This document shows positions 1 to 18,639 of a DNA stretch of 64,000 nt, one piece after another (the stretch's first letter is position 1; every line of letters begins with the position of its first letter). This DNA comes from Heligmosomoides polygyrus polygyrus (Eukaryota > Nematoda > Chromadorea > Rhabditida > Heligmosomidae). A program made the translations under genes and the position numbers. Location: NCBI GenBank assembly GCA_947396885.1, contig OX377202.1, forward strand, positions 80,200,643-80,264,642, in the 5' to 3' direction. The notes beneath the pieces were generated by a model, which saw only the letters and a program-made list of their open reading frames with translations, made no database searches and was not told the origin of the DNA.

Positions 1-1227
1 ATTAGACTCTACGATATCGTGTAGAGGTAGAATGCATGGCGCATCCCAGAAAGGATTGTTTTTCAACATTTGCCCTTGACTTTTGATTATAAGAAATCCA
101 TGTGTGTATACAGCTGTGGTAATTCTACCTAGATCCTTCTTCCCCAAATCCATCCTTCCATAAATAAGGTGGCAAGCTGGTGTCTATAATTCTCTTTTCA
201 GTAAACTGGTACTTTGGACGTCTATAGCCTGCAAATATAGGAAGAATTTGAACAGGCCAAAATAAGTACGAGAGGACGTGATCGTGCACATGCTCTAACA
301 TTCTGAAAGCCAGCTTTCGTCACGAGGCGTTGTGCTTTGAAGCAACGATGATCGTAAATTTTCGGTCATCTTCCGTGCATCCGCCGCCTTCTTAGGCGCT
401 CATCTTCGTCTGCTGAAGTAGGTGAAAGGGGGTGATGTTCTGGATCAGGAGAGGGTTGTGGTGGTACACCTTAGGAGCTGTCACTGGCGACCTTGACGAC
501 GATGAGAAGCATATAACACGAAGTGCCGAGGTTGATTGCTGTTTGCTTCAGTACGACAGCGCATCTCCGGCAGAACCTGGTAGCTGCATAGGCCAACATT
601 CGAGTATGAACTCGAAGGGCCGTTCAGTTCCGCTGTAGAAGGGACTGCTGTCCTAGGTCGTTCTATACCACTGTCTGCAACATCACCTATAAGCAGGACC
701 TATCCTGGGGCCGGATTCATCAACGACTAACCCGCGGGAATAAGGGGTAGAGTAGGTAGATAGTAGATAGTAGATAGATAGTAGGTAGATACCCACAATG
801 AAACCTCCGTCCCTGACTCTTGCGTTATCTCTGCCTGACTCTTATCTTATCTCTACCCCTTATCACCCGCATGCCCACTGGTTAATTGTTGATGAATCCG
901 GCCTCTGGTCGGAGGGAGGCATCGCTAGAAAAGTGAGACAAACGCAAACAGGGTGACCTCCTTCTGATGAGAAATTGCATCGAAAGGTCTTCGCGTAAGC
1001 TAGCTCAGGGTTTAGACTCTGAAAAACTGAGTGCACACTCAACCCCACAGTTGCTGTGGAAAGGACTGATCGTGAGTAAAGTGCCCTCTTCCACTAGAAT
1101 AGAACCGGAATTTCTATGATAACATCTCTATTCATCCCTGCAACATCTCAATGAGAGCGACAATCAAATGTACTTGAAACATTAGTCGGGCTGGTATTTA
1201 TATTTCTTCCACGATATGCAATTTCAG
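1..1227. other. Non-coding lead-in to the kinase exons
   Basis: No kinase N-lobe exon is visible here. The first 60 bases resemble 2085-2125 (shared wording around GCATGGCGCATCCC), which marks a dispersed repeat. The only structured element is the MITE at 707-905. A phrase, GAGGCATCGCTAGAAAAGTG, near 915-935 recurs in variant form near 9640 (reverse), 9860, 40330 and 60855. Confidence 0.5.
707..905. repeat. hAT-like MITE with GGATTCATCAAC ends
   Basis: The left end reads GGGGCCGGATTCATCAACGA and the right end is its near inverse, GTTGATGAATCCGGCCTC. No coding capacity. The interior carries a TAGATAG microsatellite at about 751-790. A second copy with the same CCCGCGG sub-terminal block is at 48266-48419. 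A hAT origin is a guess from CAGGGGC-type ends in related copies; I could not confirm an 8-bp target duplication. Confidence 0.65.
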
Positions 1228-8671
<7,444 letters not shown>

Positions 8672-8760
8672 GTGAGTACACGCTTTGCAGAACCGTAGCG
8701 ATTCTGGCAGAAAATTTAGTGCTAAGCTGTGAGCACTGCACAGTATCGAATCGGCTGTAT

Positions 8761-8836
8761 TACTCGACTCACTTTTATTATTATTATAGGATAGTAGCGA
8801 CCTACTATCCTATAATAATAATAGTGAGTCGAGTAT
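8761..8836. repeat. Near-perfect short hairpin
   Basis: TACTCGACTCACTTTTATTA begins an arm of about 36 bases that is repeated in inverse almost without mismatch, ending GTGAGTCGAGTATA, with a loop of about five bases (GCGAC). The arms contain TATTATTATTATAGGATAG. No coding sequence. Confidence 0.85.
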
Positions 8837-9497
8837 ACTGTGGCGCAGGGTGCAGTCCTAGCTTGGAAGGACCAAATAGTGTTTTGTCCCATCGCGCCCA
8901 CCCTTGAAGCTGCGCAAGCATCCTGGTGGTATTCGAACGTTCAAGCCGTTTTAAGATTGCTTGAGATGGCAGTATTTGCTCCAATTGTGATTGTGGTCCC
9001 CAAACTAGAATTGCACTACGGATCTGTATTCTGCCCATCACAGATGGAGAACTTGCAGTAGTTGGAAGGACGTATTGAGAGTTAGTTCTCGCTCTGCGAA
9101 GAACAGCAGCCATGTTCTACGTGGAAGCAGCCGCTGAACACAGAAATGGGATCTAAATGCATTCAGGGACGAAACTGCATCCTCCGAAGGCAGTACTCTC
9201 AGAACTGCGAAAACACCAGCGAGTGGTGTAAGTGCATTCTTTTCGTAAATTGTTAGAGAACAAAAATAATCTGTTACCATCGAGTACCCGCGCAGCCGCA
9301 CGCATTTTGAAAATGTTCCTAAAAACCCATAACGACAGAGAAGCTCTTGACCGTCCCGACAGTTTTTGTAAACAGGCGCCAACGTAATAAGAAGGCGATT
9401 GGTTCTGAGCAAAAAGTCGGCAACACAACACAAAGACTGACACTCGGATCTATCCTAGTAGGAGGGAGAGGAAGAGGGCAGTCATTCTGCAGCTTGG
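8837..9497. other. Non-coding stretch after the kinase exon
   Basis: Short open frames occur on both strands but none shows a recognisable motif or convincing splice structure. This should be intron or 3' flank of the kinase. Confidence 0.4.
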
Positions 9498-9997
9498 CAA
9501 CAGCTGTAGAAACAAAAATGAGCGATAATAAAAAAAACAACAGGCTTAACTGGCTTTTCAGAAGGCATTGTTTTAAAATTTCCTACCTGTGGAACGCCAC
9601 CCTACGGACCTTCCATCCACTTTTCTAGCGGTGCCTCTCCCACAGGAATAGATCCCTACACTGCTTAAACATATTTGCCTAAGCCTGGAGCGGCGAGTGA
9701 TGCTACGCCTTATACCACCGGCGCTGTAGTAGCATCGCTGCCCGGAAAGCAGAAGGTCGTAGCAGCACATCCTGTAACAACATAGAAGCTCTATATCGCC
9801 GCTCCAGGCTTAGGCAAATATGTTTAAGCAGTGTAGGGATCTATTCCTGTGGGAGAGGCACCGCTAGAAAAGTGGATGGAAGGCCCGTAGGGTGGCGTTC
9901 CACAGGAAGGAAATTTTAAAACAATGCCTTCTGAAAAGCCAGTTAAGCCTGTTGTTTTTTTATTATCCCTCATTTTTGTTTCTACAGCTGTTGCCAA
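9498..9997. repeat. Foldback with 200-bp arms and a tRNA-like spacer
   Basis: Arms of about 200 bp at 9498-9695 and 9797-9997 are near-identical in inverted orientation (for example TAAGCCTGGAGCGGCGA at 9678 against its inverse at 9790). The 100-bp spacer contains GCGCTGTAGTAGCATCGCTG and CCCGGAAAGCAGAAGGTCGT, like the 5' half of the tRNA-SINE seen whole at 23446-23545. Directly right of the foldback, about 10008-10050, lies the matching 3' half (TTTCGAGTCCCGCCTGGCGC plus the GATCGCAGCAAAACG tail). The simplest reading is a SINE rearranged by an inverted duplication. Confidence 0.7.
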
Positions 9998-10623
9998 GCA
10001 AGCAGATTTCGAGTCCCGCCTGGCGCAAGAATTTTGATCGCAGCAAAACGATCTTAGCACTTTTTCAAAAAACAAATGCATAGCCTTGAAGATTTCGGTT
10101 TCGTTCAGCTATACCAAAAAACCTGACTTATTATTCTATTTTGTTCCTCAGGCACAATCTTTGCAGCCTTCTCTGTGGTACAATCCATTCCCAGCAGAGT
10201 TCTTCGACACCAATCCTCTGGGTTTTTGAGGGAACAGTCGATGAAAATGGAGCATGTCTGAAAACTCCTGCAAGCAATCATTCTTAAATACTACTTGGAA
10301 CAGATCGAAATATTTCTCTAGTCCATTAACGCGTTGTTAATCACGTACTGGTTACTCGAAATAAACGACGTCTTGAAGATGTTTCTGCGCTTGAAGTTGA
10401 TCGACGACGAATTATCGCTATAGTGTATGGTTTTAGAGTCCTCTGTATGTGAAAACAGATGTCGATTCGTAAAATGTATGAACTGCTACCATACGCTGTC
10501 GAACCACAAACACTGTCGATAAAGCTACTCAGATGCCTGAACTGCATATTCGACGGATATTCTCGTTGTCATATTACTTTCAAGGATTTTGTTGGGCGGA
10601 TGTTCGTTCACAGGTAGTGGTTT

Positions 10624-10748
10624 CGTAAAACCTGGGGCCCTATGCTCGTGTTCCCCCGTAGGGGAATCCATTCAATATCAAGATATCTTGTCACGCCCCA
10701 TTCCCCCATCGAGGTACACTGGTAGACATACGGCCCCTGGTTTTCGTC
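10624..10748. repeat. Small inverted-repeat MITE
   Basis: GTAAAACCTGGGGCCCTATG on the left is inverted as CATACGGCCCCTGGTTTTCG on the right, with inner complementary tracts GTTCCCCC...GGGGGAAT and a central ATATCAAGATATCTTG palindrome. No coding capacity. Confidence 0.6.
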
Positions 10749-10754
10749 CCGTTA

Positions 10755-11041
10755 AGGCTCGAGCACACTTCGCTGCCGCAGCAAACCCGGCTCGAGCAGC
10801 AAATGAGGGTGCACGCTGCCTTCGCAAATGATTAGGATAAGGATAAGGATAGCAAACAGCAGCGCGCCCCATGAAATGTCGGTCGACATTTCTTGCTGCG
10901 GCAGCAAAACCGCCCCCACTGCCGCAGCGAAGTGTGCTCATGGCTGCGGCGCTGCCTTTGCCGCTCAGCAAATGCAGCAGCAGCTCGATGATATCCTTCA
11001 TCATTGCTGCCGCAGGAAAGCAGTGAAGTGTGCTCGAGCCT
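10755..11041. repeat. GC-rich foldback MITE flanked by TTA
   Basis: Ends AGGCTCGAGCACACTTCGCTGCC and its inverse, flanked on both sides by TTA (10752-10754, 11042-11044). The three-base TTA duplication with AGGC/GGCC ends is what PIF/Harbinger (Tourist-like) MITEs show. The interior is rich in GCTGCCGCAGC words that form further hairpins. Same structural class as the elements at 49842-53044. Confidence 0.7.
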
Positions 11042-11100
11042 TTATGGCTAAGCCCTTCTCTAATATCGCTTTTTTGATAAGGGCTAAACACTGAACTCCT

Positions 11101-11239
11101 GGGGCCAGATTCATCAACCGCTTACCGCCTTCTATCGGTGAAAATACCGCCAAATACCGATGCTGATGAATGTCATATCAGGCAGTTTGACGATATTTTC
11201 ACCGTTAGAGGGTGGTAAGCGATTGATAAGTCTGGTCCT
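11101..11239. repeat. hAT-like MITE (CCAGATTCATCAACCGCTTACC type)
   Basis: The left end GGGGCCAGATTCATCAACCG is mirrored on the right by GCGATTGATAAGTCTGGTCC, with inner GGTGAAAATACCGCC against GATATTTTCACCGTTAG. Related copies lie at 21780-21922, 45491-45625 and 45681-45819. Confidence 0.7.
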
Positions 11240-13300
11240 TGATCGGACGCGCTCACAAACGTTTTCCGGGAGAACCATAACGCTCGTGGCCAGGAGCCAA
11301 ATGCTTGCAGTTACCCTTGACGCTTCAACGCCCATGAAGAGGGAACCGGCAAAGCAGCTAATGTTTCTCGTAACCCTCACGATAATGTCCCACGGCCTCA
11401 TGAAGAGCAGATGTGGAAGTCTGTGGTAGCGCACACGCTTTTCATTTCATGCAGACTCTAGCCGTCACTAAATAGTCGTTCTTGTGTTCTTCTAAAACTG
11501 TTCACAATATATTTGCATCCCACCATACCACCAAGTACAGGTATCAAATTTTCATCCTCCAGAAAAAATGGTGCTGTCAGTTTTGCACGGAATGTTTCTT
11601 AATACGGGTGCTCTACACATATGGTACACATATGTATTCGACAAGTAATTAGACAGCCAGCTGGATACAAAGGATGCTGTTTTTGAGCTAAGCTTTCTAA
11701 GGCCATCAAAAAGCTCGACAAGCCAACCTATTGTGTATTTGCTTTAATCAAAACAAAAGGCAAAAATCAAATCGTGTTAGGGAGTGCACTGTTGTAATGA
11801 CGAGTTTCCTACCCTTTTTTGCCGTAACTTGAAACTCCAACGGAATCCAAGAGCTGGGATATACCACGCCAACGTGCAAAGCGCAACATGCTGACCTTCC
11901 GTGAGGTTTATGTACATCGAAGGCACGGCTAGCAGGGAGTGCTGCCTCTGACCTGCACAGCGTAGGTCTTTGTCTAATTATATAAATAAATACCCAATGG
12001 CAAGTTCTAGAGCTTAATTTTATCTTCTGAGCGAGTTTGAGTCAGTCAGAAGCAAAGGTAGGTTCCATACAGACTATATGTCGGTTTTCCGTAATGAAGG
12101 AAATGACAGTACTGCTTTCTAAACAGATAAGCAGAAAACAGTGACTATTCGCGGTATTTGTTTATTTTTTAAATTGAAATATTCAAACCGCCAACACACA
12201 GCCTCTAGCAAACCTTACGACTAGATTTGCATTGAAGATCTCAAGAAAAGTCTTCAAAGTGGCTTTTTTAGTCGAAATCGTTTTTTTTATTTTAAGCCGG
12301 AGCTATGTACACCAATAATTGTAAAGATAAAACTCACGTTGGGACGAACATTAAGGTAAGAGTGTCGAGGAGCTAGAGGAGACTCACAGATAAATACGAG
12401 TATTTTGGCACCTTTGAGAGATGCGGTTAAAAACGGTATCACCTCGCTTGGTATACTCGTCAAGGCGACAACAGTATCAGAGAAATTTTTCCGTTAGGAT
12501 CTCTATTGAGAAGGTCCGCGAATGTGACTGCGCGACCTCTCCATGTCTTAAGATCGCGAAATCCGCCGAGGACAGCTTTATCCTCTCGACAGTTCCCCTC
12601 ATTCGCCAAACTTTGGTCGTTCCAACATCAAAACCAGCCGGCAGCGCGGAAATCGGGAGGCGAAAAGCGTTGGAGGGTGCCACCAACTGGAGTGTAATGA
12701 GGTACGTAGTAGACGGCAAGCCGTTTCGTCCACACGATGTCAACAATTCTTCGGATCTTCCTACTTCTTATCTGCCCGTGGAGTCGTCAACCTGTAATGA
12801 GAAACTTCTTGTACAACGCGTACATATTTGTTTCGTTGTAGCGGTCCTGGGTTCGAACCCGTTTATGATATCTATAATATGTTCCAGTAGGCCGTTGTTA
12901 TAGATAATCTGCTACCAAAGAACTGCCACTTATTTTTAAATGCTACGTCTTTTTCTACTCTCGAGATATGCAGAGCTGGTTGTATCTCGTATTTCCGCCC
13001 TGGAGATCGTGTCGGTCAACCTGCTATGTACATAGTCAGCCTACCAGTGCTCTAGTGACCGTCTGAAGAATCTACTAGCTCACATCTTCATTTATGTGGT
13101 GATTGCCGTCTGTTTGCAGAGCAGCGTTCCCTTCATCTCTAAAGGCTACATGGTTTCATTAGCCGTTGCACCAAAACAAGAGTCCTCGCTGAAATCAAGA
13201 GTTCAAACAGAACGCAGAACTTGTATCAAAGCACGAAACCTCCAACTAAAGCTAGTGATGACCGGCATACCATGGTGATTTACCCTAAAGGCACCATAAA
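11240..13300. other. Intergenic stretch without a recognised gene
   Basis: The longest frame (12421-12903, +) has no recognisable domain and competes with frames on the other strand. A tRNA B-box-like GGGTTCGAACCC at about 12848 has no A-box partner that I can see. AT-rich and otherwise featureless. Confidence 0.4.
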
Positions 13301-13594
13301 TATTAGGTTGGAAAGAAAGTCTCGCAGTTTTTTGGCATTTTATCCTGAATTTCCCTAAATTTTTTTGCATATTGTTATAAACTGTTCGAAAGAGAATGAT
13401 TAGCACTATCTAAAAATGAAAATATTTTAAGAATAAAAAAACAAAATTAATGCTTTTTCTAATTTTGAGTTCGTCTCTTTTTCGGCCTCTAAAGTGGAAA
13501 GCCAAAAAACCTTCGCCAACAGCTTCTTGTATGTTCGTAAGTTTGAGTATTTCGCGCAAACTACATAATAAACCAACTATTACACCAATATAAN
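13301..13594. repeat. mariner-derived short repeat next to the assembly gap
   Basis: TTAGGTTGGAAAGAAAGTCT at 13303 is a mariner-like terminal repeat, and a weak inverse (GCCAAAAAACCTTCGCCAAC) lies near 13500. No transposase is present. The last 60 bases before the gap match 21274-21335 in the same orientation (GCGCAAACTA...AATAAACCAACTATTACACC). Confidence 0.5.
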
Positions 13595-13793
13595 NNNNNN
13601 NNNNNNNNNNNNNNNNNNNNNNNNNNNNNNNNNNNNNNNNNNNNNNNNNNNNNNNNNNNNNNNNNNNNNNNNNNNNNNNNNNNNNNNNNNNNNNNNNNNN
13701 NNNNNNNNNNNNNNNNNNNNNNNNNNNNNNNNNNNNNNNNNNNNNNNNNNNNNNNNNNNNNNNNNNNNNNNNNNNNNNNNNNNNNNNNNNNNN
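13595..13793. other. Assembly gap (199 N)
   Basis: Run of unknown bases. It is flanked on the left by repeat DNA also found at the right edge of the palindrome and on the right by an (AAAT)n microsatellite, so it probably marks a repeat the assembler could not cross. Confidence 0.99.
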
Positions 13794-14257
13794 AGAATAA
13801 ATAAATAAATAAATAAATATCGTTATAAATTTAGGCAGACAACTTCAAGCACTGCGTGTTGCTCTCCTAATGTTTCCGATGAAAATCGCATTATTGGGCG
13901 AATACTTCAAAGGTAAATCTCCGGTAGTAACATCCGAATTAGGCTGAGGCGGTTGCATGCTTGTCGATTCAACTAGGCCTTCGGCTTCAAACATGGCGAG
14001 ACTTCTTTCCTCCAAGGTTAGAGGATAGGGGCTAGGCCTTTCTGCAAAGGGCAGAATACGAATTCAAGTTGCTTCCGCGACGTATCGTCGAACCAGAATG
14101 CGTTGCGCACCACAAAGGGCTGAATCCACGTTGACCTTTATATTTTTGTTGTTCCATAATCCGGATATTGTGCCGCTTTTTCGACTCAAAGGAGGTATCC
14201 TGTGAAATTTGAAAAATAGCTTCTGCAGTTTATAGAAAACGAAGCTGTTACGAAAAC

Positions 14258-14362
14258 GTTCTATTGTGAACAAAACCTGCTCTGTACAGGAATTGAACCG
14301 GCACCATATTCTCCTCGGAGAGTGACGCTACCGTCACCAGCGGAGACCCTTTTGATCGCGCA
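14258..14362 (-). repeat. tRNA-like degenerate sequence
   Basis: On the minus strand there is an A-box-like TGGTGACGGTAGCG and a B-box-like GGTTCAATTCC at tRNA-like spacing. The anticodon arm does not fold into a 5-bp stem with a 7-base loop, so it is not a credible functional tRNA; probably a SINE or tRNA pseudogene remnant. Confidence 0.35.
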
Positions 14363-14449
14363 TTTTCACGCAGCATCCACAGCGCCTTGTGCCTATCACG
14401 CAAGGTGTCCGAAGAGTACGAAGCACTGCTCCCGTTCATTTCAGTTCAG

Positions 14450-14626
14450 TCACCTACGTTCGCAGCTGCCACAGGTTCGCCGGCAGTACTCCATCGCGTA
14501 TCCAGGGCGAACGGTGCAGTCGTTGGTGTTGCAATATGGGCTCTTGTCGGTGCACAGATGATCAATCTCGTCCGTAACAGCAGTGACTGTGACGGCTAGC
14601 AGAACAACTCCAAACCACGGGCTCAT
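14450..14626 (-). CDS. Secreted ShK-domain (ShKT/SXC) peptide
   Basis: A 58-residue protein on the minus strand. From the ATG at 14626 it starts with a hydrophobic signal sequence (MSPWFGVVLLAVTVTAVT), followed by one ShK domain with the expected six cysteines (LC, YC, DC, YC, TC, SC) and the closing RRTCGSC motif; it ends three residues later at TGA 14450-14452. An in-frame ATG exists at 14695, but the later start puts the signal peptide at the N terminus and is directly preceded by a TTCAG, a possible trans-splice acceptor. ShK domains are abundant in secreted nematode proteins and can block potassium channels or serve as protein-interaction modules; no target can be inferred here. A further 3' exon is possible (GTGAC follows the last codons) but not needed to complete the domain. 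Confidence 0.7.
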   Translation of the reverse strand: MSPWFGVVLLAVTVTAVTDEIDHLCTDKSPYCNTNDCTVRPGYAMEYCRRTCGSCERR

Positions 14627-14979
14627 CTGAACCACTCTCTGCTTTAGGGAAGTCAGTGCCAGAGTCGAGCGAAGACTGGCTGAACAATAGCACAACGTTC
14701 AATGCGCAGGGTCTCATGGGTGTGTTGCACGAATGCAAGCCGTATATGCGCATTAAACTTCATAGAACGGAGTCGATCAAGAAAAATTAAGACTCCGAAG
14801 AAGAGAGTAGCGAACAAAGACGCACTGCTTTACACATCATCCGAGAGCTAGAATGCGTAAAACAACACAGATGACAAGCACAATTGTGCTCAAACAGGCT
14901 CGGTTCTTAGAGTCGGCTACGCGAACTAATTTAGGACCGGGAGAAGGCGTGCATTATGCTCACGCACGGAGGAAGGTCC

Positions 14980-15700
14980 ACTCAGGATCCTCACTCCGAA
15001 AGGCTTTGCGCTGATAGCCGACAACAGGGAGAAGCTGGGAGAGTAGGTGCAGCTGCGACAGAAAGCCGTAGCAGGAGACGGCCAACGACTGAACGTAAAG
15101 AGCACCAAGTTTATTAGCTCTAAACAATCCACTGCACCCAGCCCTGACAGCCAAGGAGAGGGTCGAGGAGCTAAATTAGTTTTGGTACCTTGGAGATGAG
15201 TTACCCGAGAAACGACGCGTGGAACATATGTCAAGGCACGGATGAATGCAGTCTGGTTCAGGCACACGGAATACACGGTAGTGCACTGTAATCGTAGAAT
15301 CAGGATGCTCAACGGCACGCTCTACAGAACAATAGTCAGGGCAGCCCCCCTCCCCCTACGGAAGCGAGTGAGTGGTGGGTTCTGAATAAGAGCAGAAGCG
15401 GCAGCTGCACGTTGCTAAAATAGGGATGATTTGATGAAACAGTGACGATGACGGTCCCGATCTAGGAAAATAAGGAGCATCCTAAGGTTATATGTAGATA
15501 AGGTGACATCCTATGAATACCAGAGGATCACCCAACAATGGTAGCCCTAAAGTGCGAGGCATCCATAGGACGACCGGAAGAAGCCTCGAAGAGAAGGAAA
15601 AGTGACGTGATCAATAGAAGTCTCGCAAAGCCGGTCCAATAACGCCTTTGACACATGAGGTGGCGACGAATCACAAGATTAATGGATCCTGGGACTGATT
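14980..15700 (+). pseudogene. RTE LINE relic (reverse transcriptase thumb to C-terminus)
   Basis: Read across frames, the + strand gives the order seen at the end of RTE proteins: an ALIADNREKL block just after the lost FADD box (about 15010), GQRLNVKSTKFISS (about 15090), VKARMNAVW...LNGTLYRTIVRAA (15220-15345), then KRRKSDVI and MRWRRITRLMDPG (15600-15690). Frames change at least three times. An open frame at 15655-16053 begins in this tail and is not a separate gene. Confidence 0.7.
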
Positions 15701-16468
15701 TATCCAAGGAGAAGAAGGCAGTAAAGACAGTTCGAACGCTAACTTTCATAGAGAAAATTTTCAAAAGGCATTTGTTGGTGGACAGGTCAAGGTGTTCCGC
15801 TCCTGAGAGAGGAAGTCGGTGCCCGACGTGCGTTGAGGGCACGGTAACGGTCGGAAATGCGATCGCCGCGAGCGCCAGCGATGCTTGGCGCGGCGTCAAG
15901 TGCTGTGTCAGCAGAAGTTGTGCCGTCGCAGAGGTGTCCGTAATTGGTGACAGAGGAGCGATGCTCAGGCACGAGCGAGTGGAATCTCATCGTGCCCTCA
16001 TATGGCTGCCGAAACGAAAGCCCAAGGGACACACTACTTTATTGTTTAATTGAAGCAGATTCGCTAATAAGCCAAGGGTGTTGAGGGCTCTACGGAAGAA
16101 GCCTGCAGCTCCACATATGTATAAAGCGTATGAGAAAGCTCGCGTCGCCCGGAGAGTGTCTTGATTGTGGGAAAATGACCTTTCTTCATATTCTTCGCAG
16201 AGCATTTCTTACCACATTTGGTGTACCGAGTAATTATTGGTGATAACTTTATAGCAACTCCTTCGACGAAAACACCAAAAACCCAAGAGTGAGCACTTCC
16301 AAGTGTCCGTGACTGTACTCTAGTCCAAGTTCAGCAATTGGTGAAGGATTCATTGAGAATACTTTTTTATAGGTTTTTTCATAAATAACAATGGTCCTAA
16401 TGTGGCCATGACACTCCACTATGTTGCTAGTCGATAAAGACTTGGAGATCCCAATTTTATATGGTCGT
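15701..16468. other. Non-coding stretch before the palindrome
   Basis: Overlapping open frames occur on both strands, but none has a recognisable motif beyond the RTE tail to the left. AT-rich after 16150. Confidence 0.4.
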
Positions 16469-16887
16469 ACAATACCGCTCGCGCCGCACGGTCAAAAGTG
16501 GGCGAAAAAACGCCAACATAGCGTCGCAAAGCGTCGCACGCTCATAACTCCTTCAGTTTTAGGTTTCTTGAATAGTGGTTGGTACTATTCGATTCGCCTC
16601 TTCGAGATCTACACAAACATGTGTAAAACTGTACCGGAACACCCGTATTTTCGCCGTGGGTGGTCCAAAATTGGCTGGACGGGCGATTAGAGCAGCTTAT
16701 TTCCCAGGATATGCGTGCTTTCGGAGTATCTCAAAGATGGCGTACGTCGCCAGTGCTCTGTCAAGCCAGGAATGCCCCGAGAGTGCGCCGTGCACAATGC
16801 ACACAGAACCTAACCTATCAATCGAGTGGGCGAGCGCATGTCCCCTGCGCTTCTATCTTCTCTCACTGGGAACTGCGACATTTTCAA

Positions 16888-17320
16888 GACTATTTCGAGC
16901 CGTTTGAAGAATGTTATCAGAAATTTCCCGCCACCCCACTCAGGATTAGCTCCAATCTGTCCCAGCGAAACTTTGGTGTGCGCCGTGAACAATGCATACA
17001 GAATCGAACCTTTCAATCAAAGGGGGACAGCTTGTAGACTGAGTGTTTGGGGAGTTTTATCAGAAATTTCTTGCCGCCCTAGTCAGGAGTTGCTCTAAGG
17101 CTGTCCAGCGAGCCTTTGGAGTGCGCCATGAACATGCATAGACAATCGAACTTCAATCGAGGAGGGGGACAGCTTGTAGACTGAGCGTTTGGGGAGTTGT
17201 ATCAGAAATTTGCAGCCGCCCTTGTCAGGTGTTGCTCTAAGGCTGTCTAGCGAGCCTTTGAAGTGCGCCGTAAACAATACATACGGATTCGAACCTTTCA
17301 ATCGAAGGGGGCGACCGCTC
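16888..17320. repeat. Tandem repeat of a 142-bp unit in the left palindrome arm
   Basis: CTTGTAGACTGAG(T/C)GTTTGGGG recurs at 17031 and 17173, and the block CAATCGAA..GGGGGACAG closes successive units; a more diverged first unit precedes 17031. The right arm (about 20600-20830) holds only two units, one a mixture of left-arm units, consistent with unequal recombination. Confidence 0.75.
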
Positions 17321-18478
17321 GCAAATTGCACGAATGGGCGTGTTCGGAGCGCAATAGCTCTGTCAAGTTGTAACCTTTCATGCTGCAGCTTGTAGATTTT
17401 GTAGGCAGTCGAGCGTTCTGTAGGGACGCCAAAGTAGAATTGTTTAGCTTAGGAAGGGACAATGTTATAGGGGTGCGAAAATGCAGGTGAGGATTGTGTG
17501 AAGCATTTTTTTCCGATTTCCGTGGACCACTGCGAGAAGATGCGGCGAGCTGACGGCTTTAAAATACGTACGTGAACAGAGCGCCTAAGATACTTTACGA
17601 CGATATGCTCATAGGTCCTCAGTTGCCTAAACTGCCTTAGCCTCGGCTGGTGTTTTAGAGCGGCAAAAGCTAGCGGTTAGAGTTTCTTGCGCTCCTACTC
17701 GCCCAGATTTGAGTCTTCGACACTCGGAATGGCACAGTTCCGTTCAGCATGAAAAGCGCTATCGAACGGTATCAATCTCGACCGATTTTGGAATCATCAA
17801 TTTTTTGACTGTTTAGCATAGAGGACGAGGCCGCGGCGGAAGGACGATGACGTCATCGAAAAAACGATGTCTTCGAGTTGGGCCATGCTTGATACCGTTC
17901 GATTGAGCTTTTCATGCTGAATTGAATCGTGTCATTTAGAGTAGGAAAAACTGTAATCTGGGCGAGAAACAGCGCGGAGAGCGTCTGCCGTTGTTGCGCT
18001 AAATTGCACGCGCGGGCGTGTTCGGAGCACAATAACTCTGTCGAGTTCGAATCGTTTCGGCTGCAACTTGATTTTGTTGTAGGCAGTAGAACGATACATA
18101 AGTATACTAAAGTAGAATGGCTTAGCTTAAGAGGGGGCAATGTTACAGCGGTGCAAAAATGCAGGTGAGGCTTGCGTGATGCATTTTTTCCGAATTCGGT
18201 TAACCACTGCGAGAAGACGCGGCAAGCTAAAGCCTCAAAATGCGTACGCGAACAGAGCGCTTAAGGTACGGTACTTTACGATGACGTGATCAGAACTTCT
18301 CAGCTGCCTTAACTGTCTTAGCCCCATCTGCCGTTTTAGGGCGGCGGACTTAGCGATTGAAGTTTCCTGCACTCTTACTTGTCCATATTTGGGTTTTCGA
18401 CACTCCCAATAACATCGTTCTGTTCTGCTTGAAGAGCGCTATCGAACTGTATCAATGTCGACCGATTTTGGAAACATA

Positions 18479-18639
18479 GGCATGTGTTATACTCCCGCGG
18501 GAGCATCCGCGGAACCTCCGTGGACGAGGGGTGCACCGCGGACGGCGGGCGTGGCGGGGCGCGGTGATTGGCCAGGTGAGGAATCTCGGCGCGATTCCCG
18601 CCCTTCCGCGGATGCTCCCGCGGGAGTATAACAGAGGCC
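18479..18639. repeat. GC-rich MITE nested in left palindrome arm
   Basis: 161 bp with inverted ends around TTATACTCCCGCGGGAGCAT and ATGCTCCCGCGGGAGTATAA and GGCC-like termini, flanked by ATA on both sides (18476-18478, 18640-18642). Its mirror copy lies at 19241-19401. The CCCGCGGGA sub-terminal block also occurs in the element at 49842-50155. Confidence 0.75.

Noticed and set aside
12421..12903. 160-codon open frame as a gene
   Set aside because: No motif, and a comparable frame runs on the opposite strand; no flanking exons seen.
15655..16053. 132-codon open frame as a gene
   Set aside because: Its first part is the C-terminal tail of an RTE relic (RWRRITRLMDPG) and the remainder shows no recognisable feature.
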